DNA of 41,396 nt. Source: Janthinobacterium sp. TND4EL3. Lineage in GTDB: Bacteria > Pseudomonadota > Gammaproteobacteria > Burkholderiales > Burkholderiaceae_D. Shown one piece after another: positions 1 through 8,982 of this stretch (positions are counted from its first letter, which is position 1; the number at the start of each line of letters is the position of its first letter). The stretch spans positions 1 through 41,396 of the forward strand of contig NZ_FTMV01000028.1 of NCBI RefSeq assembly GCF_900156175.1. Direction: 5' to 3'. The notes beneath the pieces were generated by a model. It had not been told where the DNA came from, made no database searches, and was given only the letters and a program-made list of their open reading frames with translations. The position numbers were made by a program, and so were the translations under genes.

Positions 1-552
1 CCGCTGTGCCTGCACGGCATCGCCGAGGCCGACGAGCTGTATCTGCTGGAATCAGAAAAGGGATCCAGGCATCTGACGCGTCCGGCACGCCGCCGGGGCG
101 GCCACGCCCGCCAGCGCGGCATTTCCAGTGAACAAGTCTGCATCGTGGTGGCGCGCGACCGCACGGGACAAACCCTCGATTTCGTCACGGGAAAAGGGGC
201 GCTGACCAAGGTGCAGCTGCATGCCTGCCTGCCACCCGTGATCGACAAGGACGTCTTGCTGCTCACCGACGGCCACGCTGCCTACCGGGCTTTCGCTGCG
301 GAAGCGGGCATCAGCCACCAGGCCGTCAACTTGCACGCCGGCATCCGCGTGCAGGGCGCCGCCCACGTGCAGAACGTCAACGCGTATCACAGCCGCTTGC
401 GGGAATGGCTGCGCATCTTCCATGGCGTGGCCAGCCGTTATCTGCCGAATTACCTGGGATGGCGCTGGATCCTCGACGCCAGGCGCATCCGCTCGCCTGA
501 AGCGTTATTGAAAGCAACGGTGGGAGAGTTCCCACACCTGACGGTGACATAG
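1..552 (+). CDS. IS1595-type (ISXO2-like) transposase, 5' part outside window
   Basis: The reading frame is open from the first base and ends at TAG 550-552, giving 183 residues of a C-terminal transposase domain. A first acidic site (EADELYLLE) near the left edge, a second in LLTDGHAAYR and a third region around NVNAYHSRLREWLR fit the DDE-type ISXO2-like domain of IS1595 elements. The N-terminal zinc-ribbon part would lie to the left of the window. The gene points toward prpB and stops 312 bases before it. I could not identify the terminal inverted repeat, so the edge of the insertion sequence is unknown. Whether the element is intact cannot be judged here. Family assignment rests on motif recognition. 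Confidence 0.8.
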   Translation, partial: PLCLHGIAEADELYLLESEKGSRHLTRPARRRGGHARQRGISSEQVCIVVARDRTGQTLDFVTGKGALTKVQLHACLPPVIDKDVLLLTDGHAAYRAFAAEAGISHQAVNLHAGIRVQGAAHVQNVNAYHSRLREWLRIFHGVASRYLPNYLGWRWILDARRIRSPEALLKATVGEFPHLTVT

Positions 553-608
553 CCTTTTTTTATGCGCGCGCGCCGCATTCCACCTGATGGCCGCCCGGGC
601 TGTTTCGT

Positions 609-650
609 GTTTCAATGTTTCAAATGGAATGATTGAAACATATTTGAAAC
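609..650. promoter_or_regulatory. Clustered GTTTCAA/TTGAAAC inverted repeats, candidate PrpR enhancer site
   Basis: Left arms GTTTCAAT (609-616) and TGTTTCAAAT (616-625) are mirrored by ATTGAAAC (632-639) and ATTTGAAAC (642-650); another GTTTC starts at 602. The cluster is 135-176 bases upstream of the sigma-54 -24 box, a usual distance for an enhancer-binding activator. In enterobacteria prpBCDE is activated by the sigma-54 activator PrpR; assigning these repeats to a PrpR homologue here is inference, since no prpR is in the window. Confidence 0.6.
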
Positions 651-784
651 GTCGTTGGAACATCGCTGACCTGAATCGTGACATCGCTGTTCCTTGGCGG
701 GACAGCCCGTGCAGCGCCGCTGCGCGCCTGTTTTCCCTCGTGTTCACTGCGCCGTGGCACATTTTCCGCGCGGACGCACGGTGC

Positions 785-800
785 TGGCACGGCATTTGCA
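785..800 (+). promoter_or_regulatory. Sigma-54 promoter (-24/-12) of prpB
   Basis: TGGCACGGCATTTGCA matches the sigma-54 consensus TGGCACG-N4-TTGCA completely, with GG and GC elements at the right spacing. It ends 64 bases before the prpB ATG. The rest of the 553-864 gap holds the repeat cluster at 609-650 and no credible gene. Strict dependence on an activator is expected for this promoter class. Confidence 0.85.
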
Positions 801-864
801 ATACCAATGCTCATAGCCACTCCATGAAACATTCGGGACCATCCGAAACCCATAAGGTGAACAC

Positions 865-1752
865 ATGACTCAATACTCCGCAGGTGCCGCATTCCGCAAG
901 GCCGTCCAGGAAGAATCCCCATTGCAAGTCGTCGGCGCCATCAATGCCAATCACGCCTTGCTGGCCAAGCGTGCCGGCTATAAAGCCATCTATCTGTCCG
1001 GCGGCGGCGTCGCGGCCGGTTCGCTGGGCTTGCCCGACCTGGGCATTTCCAGCCTGGACGACGTGCTGACCGACATCCGCCGCATCACCGATGTGTGCGA
1101 CCTGCCGCTGCTGGTCGACGCGGACACGGGCTTTGGCTCGTCCGCCTTCAACGTGGCGCGCACCGTGAAATCGATGATCAAGTTCGGCGCGGCCGGCCTG
1201 CACATCGAAGACCAGGTGGGCGCCAAGCGCTGCGGCCACCGTCCGGGCAAGGAAATCGTGAGCAAGGAAGAGATGGTCGACCGCATCAAGGCGGCCGTCG
1301 ATGCGCGCACGGACCCGAATTTCGTCATCATGGCGCGCACCGATGCGCTGGCCGTCGATGGCCTGGAAGCGGCCCTCGAGCGCGCCGTCGCCTGCGTCGA
1401 GGCGGGCGCCGACATGATCTTCCCGGAAGCCATCACGGACCTGGACATGTACGCCACGTTTGCCAAGGCCGTCAACGTGCCTATCCTGGCCAACATCACG
1501 GAATTCGGCGCCACGCCGCTGTTCACCCTGGACGAGCTGCGCAGCGCCCACGTGGGCCTGGCCCTGTATCCGCTGTCGGCCTTCCGCGCCATGAACAAGG
1601 CGGCGGAAAACGTCTACCAGGCGCTGCGCCGCGACGGCACGCAAAAGAATGTGCTCGACACCATGCAGACGCGCATGGAACTGTATGAATCGATCAACTA
1701 TCATGATTTTGAACAAAAACTCGACGCGCTGTTCGCCGCGCAAAAGAAATAA
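865..1752 (+). CDS. prpB: 2-methylisocitrate lyase
   Basis: The 295-residue protein cleaves 2-methylisocitrate to pyruvate and succinate, the last step of the methylcitrate cycle, in the cytoplasm. The PEP mutase/isocitrate lyase barrel is full length, with metal-binding acidic residues in LLVDADTGFG (82-91) and the catalytic signature KRCGHR whose cysteine is C123, as in the family. The ATG at 865 follows AAGGTGA at 854-860. It is the first gene of the prp cluster, read from the sigma-54 promoter at 785-800. prpC begins 71 bases after its stop. Length and motifs look normal. Confidence 0.97.
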   Translation: MTQYSAGAAFRKAVQEESPLQVVGAINANHALLAKRAGYKAIYLSGGGVAAGSLGLPDLGISSLDDVLTDIRRITDVCDLPLLVDADTGFGSSAFNVARTVKSMIKFGAAGLHIEDQVGAKRCGHRPGKEIVSKEEMVDRIKAAVDARTDPNFVIMARTDALAVDGLEAALERAVACVEAGADMIFPEAITDLDMYATFAKAVNVPILANITEFGATPLFTLDELRSAHVGLALYPLSAFRAMNKAAENVYQALRRDGTQKNVLDTMQTRMELYESINYHDFEQKLDALFAAQKK

Positions 1753-1823
1753 GTAAAGACGCAGGGGCCGCATGCCGGTCCCGCAGTGACGCCCCCGAGA
1801 CCAGTCAATTTTTGGAGAAACCT

Positions 1824-2978
1824 ATGAATGCACCGCAAGCCGCCACTTTCAAGCCTAAAAAATCCGTCGCCCTGTCCGGCGTCACCGCCGGCAACACGGC
1901 GCTGTGCTCGGTCGGCAAGACCGGCAACGATTTGCACTACCGCGGCTACGACATCCTGGACGTGGCCGACAGCTGCGAGTTCGAGGAGATCGCCTACCTG
2001 CTGGTGCACGGCAAGCTGCCCACCGCCGCCGAACTGAAAGGCTACAAGGCCAAGCTGAAATCCCTGCGCGGCTTGCCGTCGGCCGTGAAACTGGCGCTGG
2101 AAGCGCTGCCGGCCGCCGCCCACCCGATGGACGTGATGCGCACGGGCGTCTCCGTCCTCGGCTGCACCCTGCCTGAGAAAGACGACCATAACGTGCCGGG
2201 CGCGCGCGACATCGCCGACCGCCTGATGGCCTCGTTCGGCTCCATGCTGCTGTACTGGTACCACTACAGCCATAACGGCAAGCGCATCGAAGTGGAAACG
2301 GACGACGACTCGATCGGCGGCCACTTCCTGCACCTGCTGCACGGCGAAAAACCGTCGGCGTCGTGGGAAAAAGCCATGCATACCTCGCTGATCCTGTACG
2401 CGGAACACGAATTCAACGCCTCGACCTTCACCAGCCGCGTCATCGCCGGCACGGGTTCGGACATCCATTCGGCCATCACGGGCGCCATCGGCGCGCTGCG
2501 CGGCCCGAAACACGGCGGCGCGAACGAAGTGGCGCTGGACATCCAGAAGCGCTACGACAACCCTGACGAAGCGGAAGCGGACATCCGCGAGCGCGTCGCC
2601 AACAAGGAAGTGGTGATCGGCTTCGGCCACCCCGTCTACACGATCTCGGACCCGCGCAACGTGGTCATCAAGGAAGTGGCGCGCAAGCTGTCGCTGGAAG
2701 CCGGTTCCACGAAGATGTTCGACATCGCCGAGCGCCTGGAATCGGTCATGTGGGAAATCAAGAACATGTTCCCGAACCTGGACTGGTTCTCGGCCGTGTC
2801 CTACCACATGATGGGCGTGCCGACGGCGATGTTTACGCCGCTGTTCGTCATTTCGCGCACCTCGGGCTGGGCCGCCCACATCATCGAGCAGCGCATCGAC
2901 AACAAGATCATCCGCCCGAGCGCCAACTACGTCGGCCCGGAAGACCTGGAATTCGTGCCGATCAAGGACCGCAAATAA
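1824..2978 (+). CDS. prpC: 2-methylcitrate synthase
   Basis: This 384-residue enzyme condenses propionyl-CoA with oxaloacetate to 2-methylcitrate. Citrate-synthase-fold signatures are KHGGANE (H230) and GFGHPVY (H269), the two active-site histidines. I chose ATG 1824, giving MNAPQAATFK, because GGAG at 1814-1817 is an ideal ribosome binding site. The in-frame TTG at 1812 would place the start on top of that site. The TAA stop shares its last base with the next start (TAATG at 2976-2980), so translation of acnD is probably coupled. Its place between prpB and acnD supports methylcitrate rather than citrate synthase. Confidence 0.96.
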   Translation: MNAPQAATFKPKKSVALSGVTAGNTALCSVGKTGNDLHYRGYDILDVADSCEFEEIAYLLVHGKLPTAAELKGYKAKLKSLRGLPSAVKLALEALPAAAHPMDVMRTGVSVLGCTLPEKDDHNVPGARDIADRLMASFGSMLLYWYHYSHNGKRIEVETDDDSIGGHFLHLLHGEKPSASWEKAMHTSLILYAEHEFNASTFTSRVIAGTGSDIHSAITGAIGALRGPKHGGANEVALDIQKRYDNPDEAEADIRERVANKEVVIGFGHPVYTISDPRNVVIKEVARKLSLEAGSTKMFDIAERLESVMWEIKNMFPNLDWFSAVSYHMMGVPTAMFTPLFVISRTSGWAAHIIEQRIDNKIIRPSANYVGPEDLEFVPIKDRK

Positions 2979-5584
2979 TGAGCACCGCCATGAATACCTT
3001 GCACCGCAAACGCTTGCCCGGCACCCAGCTGGACTACTTCGACACGCGCGCCGCCGTCGATGCGATCGCCCCGGGCGCCTACGCCGCCTTGCCCTACACC
3101 TCGCGCGTGCTGGCCGAAAACCTCGTGCGCCGCTGCGACCCGGCCACCCTGGACGCTTCGCTGAGCCAGTTCATCGAACGCCGCCGCGACCTCGATTTCC
3201 CGTGGTTCCCGGCCCGCGTCGTCTGCCATGACATCCTGGGCCAGACGGCCCTGGTCGACCTGGCCGGCCTGCGCGACGCCATCGCGGCCCAGGGCGGCGA
3301 TCCGGCCCTCGTCAACCCCGTCGTGCCCACGCAGCTGGTGGTCGACCACTCGCTGGCCGTCGAATGCGGCGGTTTCGACCCAGACGCCTTCGCCAAGAAC
3401 CGCGCCATCGAAGACCGCCGCAACGAAGACCGTTTCGACTTCATCGACTGGACCAAGAAGGCCTTTAAAAACGTCGATGTGATTCCGCCGGGCAACGGCA
3501 TCTTGCACCAGATCAATCTTGAGCGCATGTCGCCCGTGATCCAGGTGCACAATGGTGTAGCCTATCCCGATACCCTGGTGGGTACGGATTCGCACACGCC
3601 CATGGTCGACGCGCTGGGCGTGATCGCCATCGGCGTGGGCGGCCTGGAAGCGGAAAGCGTGATGCTGGGCCGCGCCTCGTGGATGCGTTTGCCCGACATC
3701 ATCGGCGTCAAGCTGACCGGCAAGCCGCAGCCGGGCATCACGGCCACGGACACCGTGCTGGCGCTGACGGAATTCTTGCGCAAGCAGAAGGTCGTCTCGT
3801 CCTACCTGGAATTCTTCGGCGAAGGCGCGTCGCACCTGACCCTGGGCGACCGCGCCACGATTTCCAACATGGCGCCGGAATTCGGCGCCACGGCCGCCAT
3901 GTTCTACATCGACGCGCAAACCATCAAGTACCTGAAGCTGACGGGCCGCGACGACGAACTGGTCAAGCTGGTGGAGCTGTATGCCAAAGAGACCGGCCTC
4001 TGGGCCGACAGCCTGAAGGACGCGCAGTACGAGCGCGTCTTGAGCTTCGACCTGTCGTCCGTCGTGCGCAATATCGCCGGTCCGTCGAACCCGCACAACC
4101 GCGTGCCGACGTCGGAACTGGCCGCGCGCGGCATTTCCGGCGTGGTGGAAAACGAGCCGGGCAAGATGCCGGACGGCGCCGTCATCATCGCCGCCATCAC
4201 CAGCTGCACCAACACGAACAACCCGCGCAACATGATCGCCGCCGGTTTGATCGCGCGCAATGCGAACCGCCTGGGCCTGACGCGCAAGCCCTGGGTGAAA
4301 TCGTCGCTGGCGCCCGGCTCGAAAACCGTGGAACTGTATCTGCAGGAAGCGGGCCTGATGCCGGAACTCGAAGCATTGGGCTTTGGCGTCGTGGCGTTTG
4401 CCTGCACTTCGTGCAACGGCATGTCGGGCGCGCTCGATCCCGTCATCCAGGAAGAAGTGGTGTCACGCGACCTGTACGCCACGGCCGTCCTGTCGGGCAA
4501 CCGCAACTTCGACGGCCGCATCCACCCGTACGCGAAGCAGGCTTTCCTCGCCTCGCCGCCGCTGGTGGTGGCCTATGCGATCGCCGGCACCATCCGCTTC
4601 GATATCGAGAAGGATGTGCTGGGCCATGACGCGGACGGCAAGCCGATTCTGCTCAAGGATATCTGGCCGTCCGACGAGGAAATCGACGCCATCGTCGCTT
4701 CCAGCGTCAAGCCGGAGCAGTTCCGCAAGGTCTATATTCCGATGTTCGCCGCGCAGGCGGATGACGGCATCAAGGTCAGCCCCCTGTACGACTGGCGTCC
4801 GCAGACGACGTATATCCGCCGCCCGCCATACTGGGAAGGCGCGCTGGCCGGCGCGCGCCCCTTGAAAGGCATGCGTCCGCTGGCCGTCCTGGGCGACAAC
4901 ATCACCACCGACCACTTGTCGCCATCGAACGCCATCATGCTCGACAGCGCGGCCGGCGAATACCTGGCGAAGATGGGCCTGCCCGAGGAAGACTTCAATT
5001 CCTACGCCACGCACCGGGGCGACCATTTGACGGCGCAGCGCGCCACGTTCGCCAACCCGACCCTGAAGAACGAGATGGTCATCGAGGACGGCAAGGTGAA
5101 GGCCGGTTCGCTCACGCGCATCGAGCCGGAAGGCAAAATCTCGCGCATGTGGGAAGCCATCGAGGTGTACATGGAGCGCAAGCAGCCATTGATCATCATC
5201 GCCGGCGCCGACTATGGCCAGGGTTCCTCGCGCGACTGGGCCGCCAAGGGCGTGCGCCTGGCCGGCGTGGAAGCCATCGTGGCCGAAGGTTTTGAACGCA
5301 TCCACCGCACCAACCTGGTGGGCATGGGCGTCTTGCCGCTGGAATTCCTCCCTGGCGTGAACCGCAAGACCCTGGGCCTGGACGGCAGCGAAACGTATGA
5401 TGTCGTGGGCGAGCGCACGCCGCGTTCCACCCTGACCTTGTTGATCCATCGCAAGAACGGCGACACGGTCGACGTGCCCGTCACCTGTCGCCTCGATACG
5501 GCGGAAGAGGTGTCGATCTACGAGGCGGGAGGCGTTCTTCAACGATTCGCGCAGGATTTCCTCGAATCGTCGAAAGCCGCGTAA
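2978..5584 (+). CDS. acnD: Fe/S-dependent 2-methylcitrate dehydratase
   Basis: An 868-residue aconitase-superfamily enzyme that dehydrates 2-methylcitrate and works with PrpF in place of PrpD. The three [4Fe-4S] cysteines are visible: C410 in TSCTNTN, and C476 and C479 in ACTSCNG. The C-terminal swivel domain carries YGQGSSRDWAAKG. The N-terminus from MNTLHRKRLPGTQLDYFDTR is typical of AcnD. ATG 2978 overlaps the prpC stop and has AAGGA at 2963-2967; ATG 2990 is an alternative giving 864 residues. No prpD is present in the window. The prpF neighbour favours AcnD over housekeeping aconitase. Confidence 0.95.
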   Translation: MSTAMNTLHRKRLPGTQLDYFDTRAAVDAIAPGAYAALPYTSRVLAENLVRRCDPATLDASLSQFIERRRDLDFPWFPARVVCHDILGQTALVDLAGLRDAIAAQGGDPALVNPVVPTQLVVDHSLAVECGGFDPDAFAKNRAIEDRRNEDRFDFIDWTKKAFKNVDVIPPGNGILHQINLERMSPVIQVHNGVAYPDTLVGTDSHTPMVDALGVIAIGVGGLEAESVMLGRASWMRLPDIIGVKLTGKPQPGITATDTVLALTEFLRKQKVVSSYLEFFGEGASHLTLGDRATISNMAPEFGATAAMFYIDAQTIKYLKLTGRDDELVKLVELYAKETGLWADSLKDAQYERVLSFDLSSVVRNIAGPSNPHNRVPTSELAARGISGVVENEPGKMPDGAVIIAAITSCTNTNNPRNMIAAGLIARNANRLGLTRKPWVKSSLAPGSKTVELYLQEAGLMPELEALGFGVVAFACTSCNGMSGALDPVIQEEVVSRDLYATAVLSGNRNFDGRIHPYAKQAFLASPPLVVAYAIAGTIRFDIEKDVLGHDADGKPILLKDIWPSDEEIDAIVASSVKPEQFRKVYIPMFAAQADDGIKVSPLYDWRPQTTYIRRPPYWEGALAGARPLKGMRPLAVLGDNITTDHLSPSNAIMLDSAAGEYLAKMGLPEEDFNSYATHRGDHLTAQRATFANPTLKNEMVIEDGKVKAGSLTRIEPEGKISRMWEAIEVYMERKQPLIIIAGADYGQGSSRDWAAKGVRLAGVEAIVAEGFERIHRTNLVGMGVLPLEFLPGVNRKTLGLDGSETYDVVGERTPRSTLTLLIHRKNGDTVDVPVTCRLDTAEEVSIYEAGGVLQRFAQDFLESSKAA

Positions 5585-5586
5585 CG

Positions 5587-5687
5587 GTAGGTCGGATTAG
5601 CGCTTGCGCGTAATCCGACGCTGTCTGCCGAAACGCGCCAACAATGTGTCGGATTACGCGTGGCGAAGCCACGCTAATCCGACCTAC
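5587..5687. repeat. Pair of REP-like hairpins in inverted arrangement
   Basis: Two imperfect palindromes built on GTCGGATTA / TAATCCGAC form stems at 5591-5619 and 5648-5683. The outer ends, GTAGGTCGGATTAGCG (5587-5602) and CGCTAATCCGACCTAC (5672-5687), are reverse complements, so the whole unit is itself an inverted repeat. This is the form of extragenic REP/BIME elements. It fills the acnD-prpF gap and ends 18 bases before the prpF start, where it could affect mRNA stability or readthrough. Confidence 0.85.
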
Positions 5688-5705
5688 CTCTTTCCAGGAA
5701 AACTC

Positions 5706-6911
5706 ATGACCCACACCCCCCAAATCAAGATCCCCGCCACCTACATGCGCGGCGGCACCAGCAAGGGCGTGTTCTTCCGCCTGCAGGATTTGCCCGCCAG
5801 CGCGCAAGTGCCGGGCGCCGCGCGCGATGCGCTCCTGCTGCGCGTGATCGGCAGCCCCGACCCCTACGGCAAGCAGATCGACGGCATGGGCGGCGCCACG
5901 TCGAGCACCAGCAAGACGGTGATCCTGGCGAAAAGCAGCAAGCCGGAGCACGACGTTGACTACCTTTTCGGCCAGGTCTCGATCGACAAGCCCTTCGTCG
6001 ACTGGAGCGGCAATTGCGGCAACCTGTCGGCCGCCGTCGGCTCGTTCGCCATTGCCAGCGGGCTGGTGGACGCAGCCCGCGCGCCTGCCGACGGCATCGC
6101 CACGGTGCGCATCTGGCAAGCCAATATCGGCAAGACCATCATCGCCCACGTGCCCATGACGCATGGCGAAGTGCAGGAAACGGGCGACTTCGAACTCGAT
6201 GGCGTGACCTTCCCGGCCGCCGAAGTCAAACTGGAGTTCCTCGACCCGGCCGCAGACGAGGAGGGCGGCGATGGTGGCAGTTCCGCGATGTTCCCTACCG
6301 GCAACCTCGTCGATGAGCTCGACGTGCCCGGCATTGGAATCTTAAAAGTCACGATGATCAACGCCGGCATCCCGACGATTTTTGTCGACGCGGACGCCAT
6401 CGGCTACACGGGCACGGAACTGCAGGACGCCATCAACGGCGATGCGGCCGCCCTGGCCCGTTTCGAGACCATCCGCGCGCACGGCGCCCTGCGCATGGGC
6501 CTGATTTCCCACCTCGATGAAGCGGCCAAGCGCCAGCACACGCCGAAGGTGGCCTTTGTCGCCAAACCGGCCGGCTATGTCTCGTCCAGCGGCAAGCGGG
6601 TGGAAGCGGGCGACGTCGACCTGCTGGTGCGCGCCATGTCGATGGGCAAGCTGCACCACGCCATGATGGGCACGGCGGCCGTCGCCATTGGCACGGCGGC
6701 GGCCATTCCCGGCACCCTGGTGAACCTGGCGGCCGGCGGCGGCGAAAAAAGCAGCGTGCGTTTCGGCCACCCGTCGGGCACCCTGACGGTGGGCGCGCAA
6801 GCGCAGCAGGCCGATGGCCAATGGAGCGTCACCAAGGCCATCATGAGCCGCAGCGCGCGCGTGCTGATGGAGGGATTCGTGCGCATTCCCGGCGACGCCT
6901 TTAACGCATAA
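5706..6911 (+). CDS. prpF: AcnD-accessory isomerase PrpF
   Basis: A 401-residue member of the PrpF family (diaminopimelate-epimerase-like fold). PrpF isomerises the methylaconitate intermediate so that the AcnD route can proceed. Family features include the start PATYMRGGTSKGVFF, GMGGATSSTSKTV and a glycine-rich NCGN segment (WSGNCGNLSAAVGSF). ATG 5706 follows AGGAAAA at 5695-5701. The same frame is open further upstream through the REP hairpins, but that stretch is repeat DNA and is unlikely to be translated. Pairing with acnD matches the known acnD-prpF co-occurrence. Confidence 0.95.
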   Translation: MTHTPQIKIPATYMRGGTSKGVFFRLQDLPASAQVPGAARDALLLRVIGSPDPYGKQIDGMGGATSSTSKTVILAKSSKPEHDVDYLFGQVSIDKPFVDWSGNCGNLSAAVGSFAIASGLVDAARAPADGIATVRIWQANIGKTIIAHVPMTHGEVQETGDFELDGVTFPAAEVKLEFLDPAADEEGGDGGSSAMFPTGNLVDELDVPGIGILKVTMINAGIPTIFVDADAIGYTGTELQDAINGDAAALARFETIRAHGALRMGLISHLDEAAKRQHTPKVAFVAKPAGYVSSSGKRVEAGDVDLLVRAMSMGKLHHAMMGTAAVAIGTAAAIPGTLVNLAAGGGEKSSVRFGHPSGTLTVGAQAQQADGQWSVTKAIMSRSARVLMEGFVRIPGDAFNA

Positions 6912-6919
6912 GCCATGCA

Positions 6920-6943
6920 GGCCGGGCCGCCGCTGGCCCGGCC
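6920..6943 (+). other. GC-rich hairpin between prpF and prpE
   Basis: GGCCGGGCC (6920-6928) and GGCCCGGCC (6935-6943) form a perfect nine-base-pair stem with a six-base loop, eight bases after the prpF stop. No T-run follows, so it is not a classic intrinsic terminator. It may be an mRNA-stabilising or attenuating structure. The remaining 110 bases before prpE show no clear promoter to me. Confidence 0.5.
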
Positions 6944-7053
6944 GATACCTGCCCTGCCTATGCCGGCACGGTGCGGAGGGCGCTTGCGCGAAAAGATCAG
7001 CAGAACAGGAACGAGCAGCAACTACAACAGATTGCAAGCCTACCGGAGGAGAC

Positions 7054-8940
7054 ATGAATTTCGCAGCATTTTATCAGCGCTCGATCGACACGCCAGAAGC
7101 GTTCTGGCGCGAGGAAGCGGCAAAGATCGCCTGGAATACCCCGTTTTCGCAAGTGCTCGACTATTCCCGGCCGCCGTTCGCCAAATGGTTCGTCGGCGGC
7201 ACCACCAATCTGTGCCACAACGCCGTCGACCGTTGGGTGGGCAGCCAGGGCGACGCGCCTGCGCTGATCGCCATCTCCACCGAGACGAATACCGAACGCA
7301 GCTACAGTTTTCGCGAACTGCAGCGCGAAGTGGAGCGCTGCGCCGCCATTTTGCTGTCGCTGGGCGTGGTCAAGGGCGACCGCGTGCTGATCTACATGCC
7401 GATGATTGCCGAGGCGGCCTTTGCCATGCTCGCCTGCGCGCGCATCGGCGCCGTGCATTCCGTGGTGTTCGGCGGGTTTGCCGCCAACAGCCTGGCCAGC
7501 CGCATCGACGACGCACAGCCCAAGCTGGTGTTCTCCGCCGATGCCGGTTCGCGCAATGGCAAGGCGATCGCCTACAAGCCGCTGCTCGACGAAGCGATCC
7601 GCTTGTCCGCGCACCAGCCGCAGCACGTGCTGCTGGTCGACCGCCACCTGGTGCCGATGGCGCTGACGCCGGGCCGCGACGTCGATTACGCGACCCTGCG
7701 CGAGCAGCACCTGGACGCGCAGGTGCCCGTCGTCTGGCTCGAGTCGAACGAGCCGTCGTATGTGCTGTACACCTCGGGCACGACGGGCAAACCGAAGGGC
7801 GTGCAGCGCGACGTGGGCGGCTATGCGGTAGCGCTGGCGTCGTCGATGCAGTACAACTTCTGCGGCAAGCCAGGCGAAACCTTCTTCGCCACCTCGGACA
7901 TCGGCTGGGTGGTGGGCCATTCCTACATCGTGTACGGCCCGCTGATCGCCGGCATGGCCACCATCCTGTACGAGGGCCTGCCCATCTGTCCCGATGCGGG
8001 CATCTGGTGGAGCATTGTCGAGAAATACAAGGTCACGCGCATGTTCTCGGCGCCGACCGCCATCCGCGTGCTGCGCAAGCACCCGGTGGAACTGATGCGC
8101 AAGCACGACCTGTCGTCATTGAAAGCGCTGTACCTGGCGGGCGAGCCGCTCGATGAAACCACGTCGCAGTGGATCGCCGATGAGCTGAAAGTGGACATCA
8201 TCGACAATTACTGGCAGACGGAGACGGGCTGGCCCATCCTCTCGGTGGCGAAAGGCGTGGCGGACACGCCGACGCGCCTGGGCAGCCCCGGCATGGCCAT
8301 GTACGGCTACCAGGTCAAGCTGCTCAACGAGGCGACGGGCGAGGAGTGCGGCGCCAACGAGAAGGGCGTGCTGGTGCTGGAAGGCCCGCTGCCGCCCGGC
8401 TGCATGCAGACGGTCTATGGCGACGACGAACGTTTCGTCGACACGTACTGGTCCACCTTCAGCGAGCGCCAGGTGTATTCCACCTTCGACTGGGGCATGC
8501 GCGACGCCGACGGTTACTACTTCATCCTCGGCCGCACGGACGACGTGATCAATGTGGCCGGCCACCGCCTGGGCACGCGCGAAATCGAAGAAAGCATTTC
8601 CAGCCATCCGAACGTCTCGGAAGTGGCCGTGGTGGGCATGGAGGACAAGCTCAAAGGCCAGGTGGCGATGGCATTCGTGATCCTGAAGCATCCGCAGGGC
8701 TACGACAGCGTCGACGCGAAAGCGGCCCTGGAGCGCGAGGTGATGGCCGTGGTCGACCGGCAGCTGGGCGCCGTGGCGCGGCCAGCGCGCGTGCTGTTCG
8801 TCACGCAGCTGCCGAAGACGCGTTCGGGCAAGCTGCTGCGCCGCTCGATCCAGGCCATCTGCGAAGGGCGCAGCCCTGGCGACCTGACGTCGATCGAAGA
8901 TCCGGCATCGCTGCAGCAAATCCAGGCGGCCCTGGCTTAA
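7054..8940 (+). CDS. prpE: Propionate--CoA ligase
   Basis: A 628-residue ANL-superfamily enzyme that activates propionate to propionyl-CoA with ATP, feeding PrpC. The AMP-binding loop YTSGTTGKPKG is at 239-249, the hinge motif LGRTDDVINVAGHRLG is present, and the conserved lysine in TRSGKLLRR is K593, the residue regulated by acylation in Acs/PrpE proteins. ATG 7054 has GGAGGAGA at 7045-7052. It is the last gene of the cluster, followed by a strong hairpin at 8955-8982. Acetyl-CoA synthetase is the alternative; the context and RxxK-type propionyl features favour PrpE. Confidence 0.94.
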   Translation: MNFAAFYQRSIDTPEAFWREEAAKIAWNTPFSQVLDYSRPPFAKWFVGGTTNLCHNAVDRWVGSQGDAPALIAISTETNTERSYSFRELQREVERCAAILLSLGVVKGDRVLIYMPMIAEAAFAMLACARIGAVHSVVFGGFAANSLASRIDDAQPKLVFSADAGSRNGKAIAYKPLLDEAIRLSAHQPQHVLLVDRHLVPMALTPGRDVDYATLREQHLDAQVPVVWLESNEPSYVLYTSGTTGKPKGVQRDVGGYAVALASSMQYNFCGKPGETFFATSDIGWVVGHSYIVYGPLIAGMATILYEGLPICPDAGIWWSIVEKYKVTRMFSAPTAIRVLRKHPVELMRKHDLSSLKALYLAGEPLDETTSQWIADELKVDIIDNYWQTETGWPILSVAKGVADTPTRLGSPGMAMYGYQVKLLNEATGEECGANEKGVLVLEGPLPPGCMQTVYGDDERFVDTYWSTFSERQVYSTFDWGMRDADGYYFILGRTDDVINVAGHRLGTREIEESISSHPNVSEVAVVGMEDKLKGQVAMAFVILKHPQGYDSVDAKAALEREVMAVVDRQLGAVARPARVLFVTQLPKTRSGKLLRRSIQAICEGRSPGDLTSIEDPASLQQIQAALA

Positions 8941-8954
8941 GCATCGGGATGGAG

Positions 8955-8982
8955 CCGAAGTTTATCGTTCGATAAACTTCGG
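8955..8982. terminator. Bidirectional hairpin between prpE and a convergent repressor, with embedded operator-like core
   Basis: CCGAAG and CTTCGG flank the near-perfect palindrome TTTATCGTTCGATAAA (8961-8976), giving a stem of at least 11 base pairs between two convergent genes. A terminator role fits the position, although no long T-run follows. The core is almost identical to the two boxes upstream of the repressor gene (9722-9737 and 9760-9775), so it may also be bound by that protein. Confidence 0.6.

Noticed and set aside
811..2879. Long minus-strand open frames opposite prpB and prpC
   Set aside because: They are histidine/arginine/valine-rich mirror frames of high-GC genes with no family resemblance or ribosome binding sites.
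2750..2977. Upstream extension of the acnD frame to 2750
   Set aside because: It lies inside prpC and encodes histidine-rich nonsense; ATG 2978 with AAGGA fits AcnD.
5587..5687. Inverted repeat as ends of a mini insertion sequence
   Set aside because: Internal structure is two REP-type hairpins of the same family, and no target duplication is seen.
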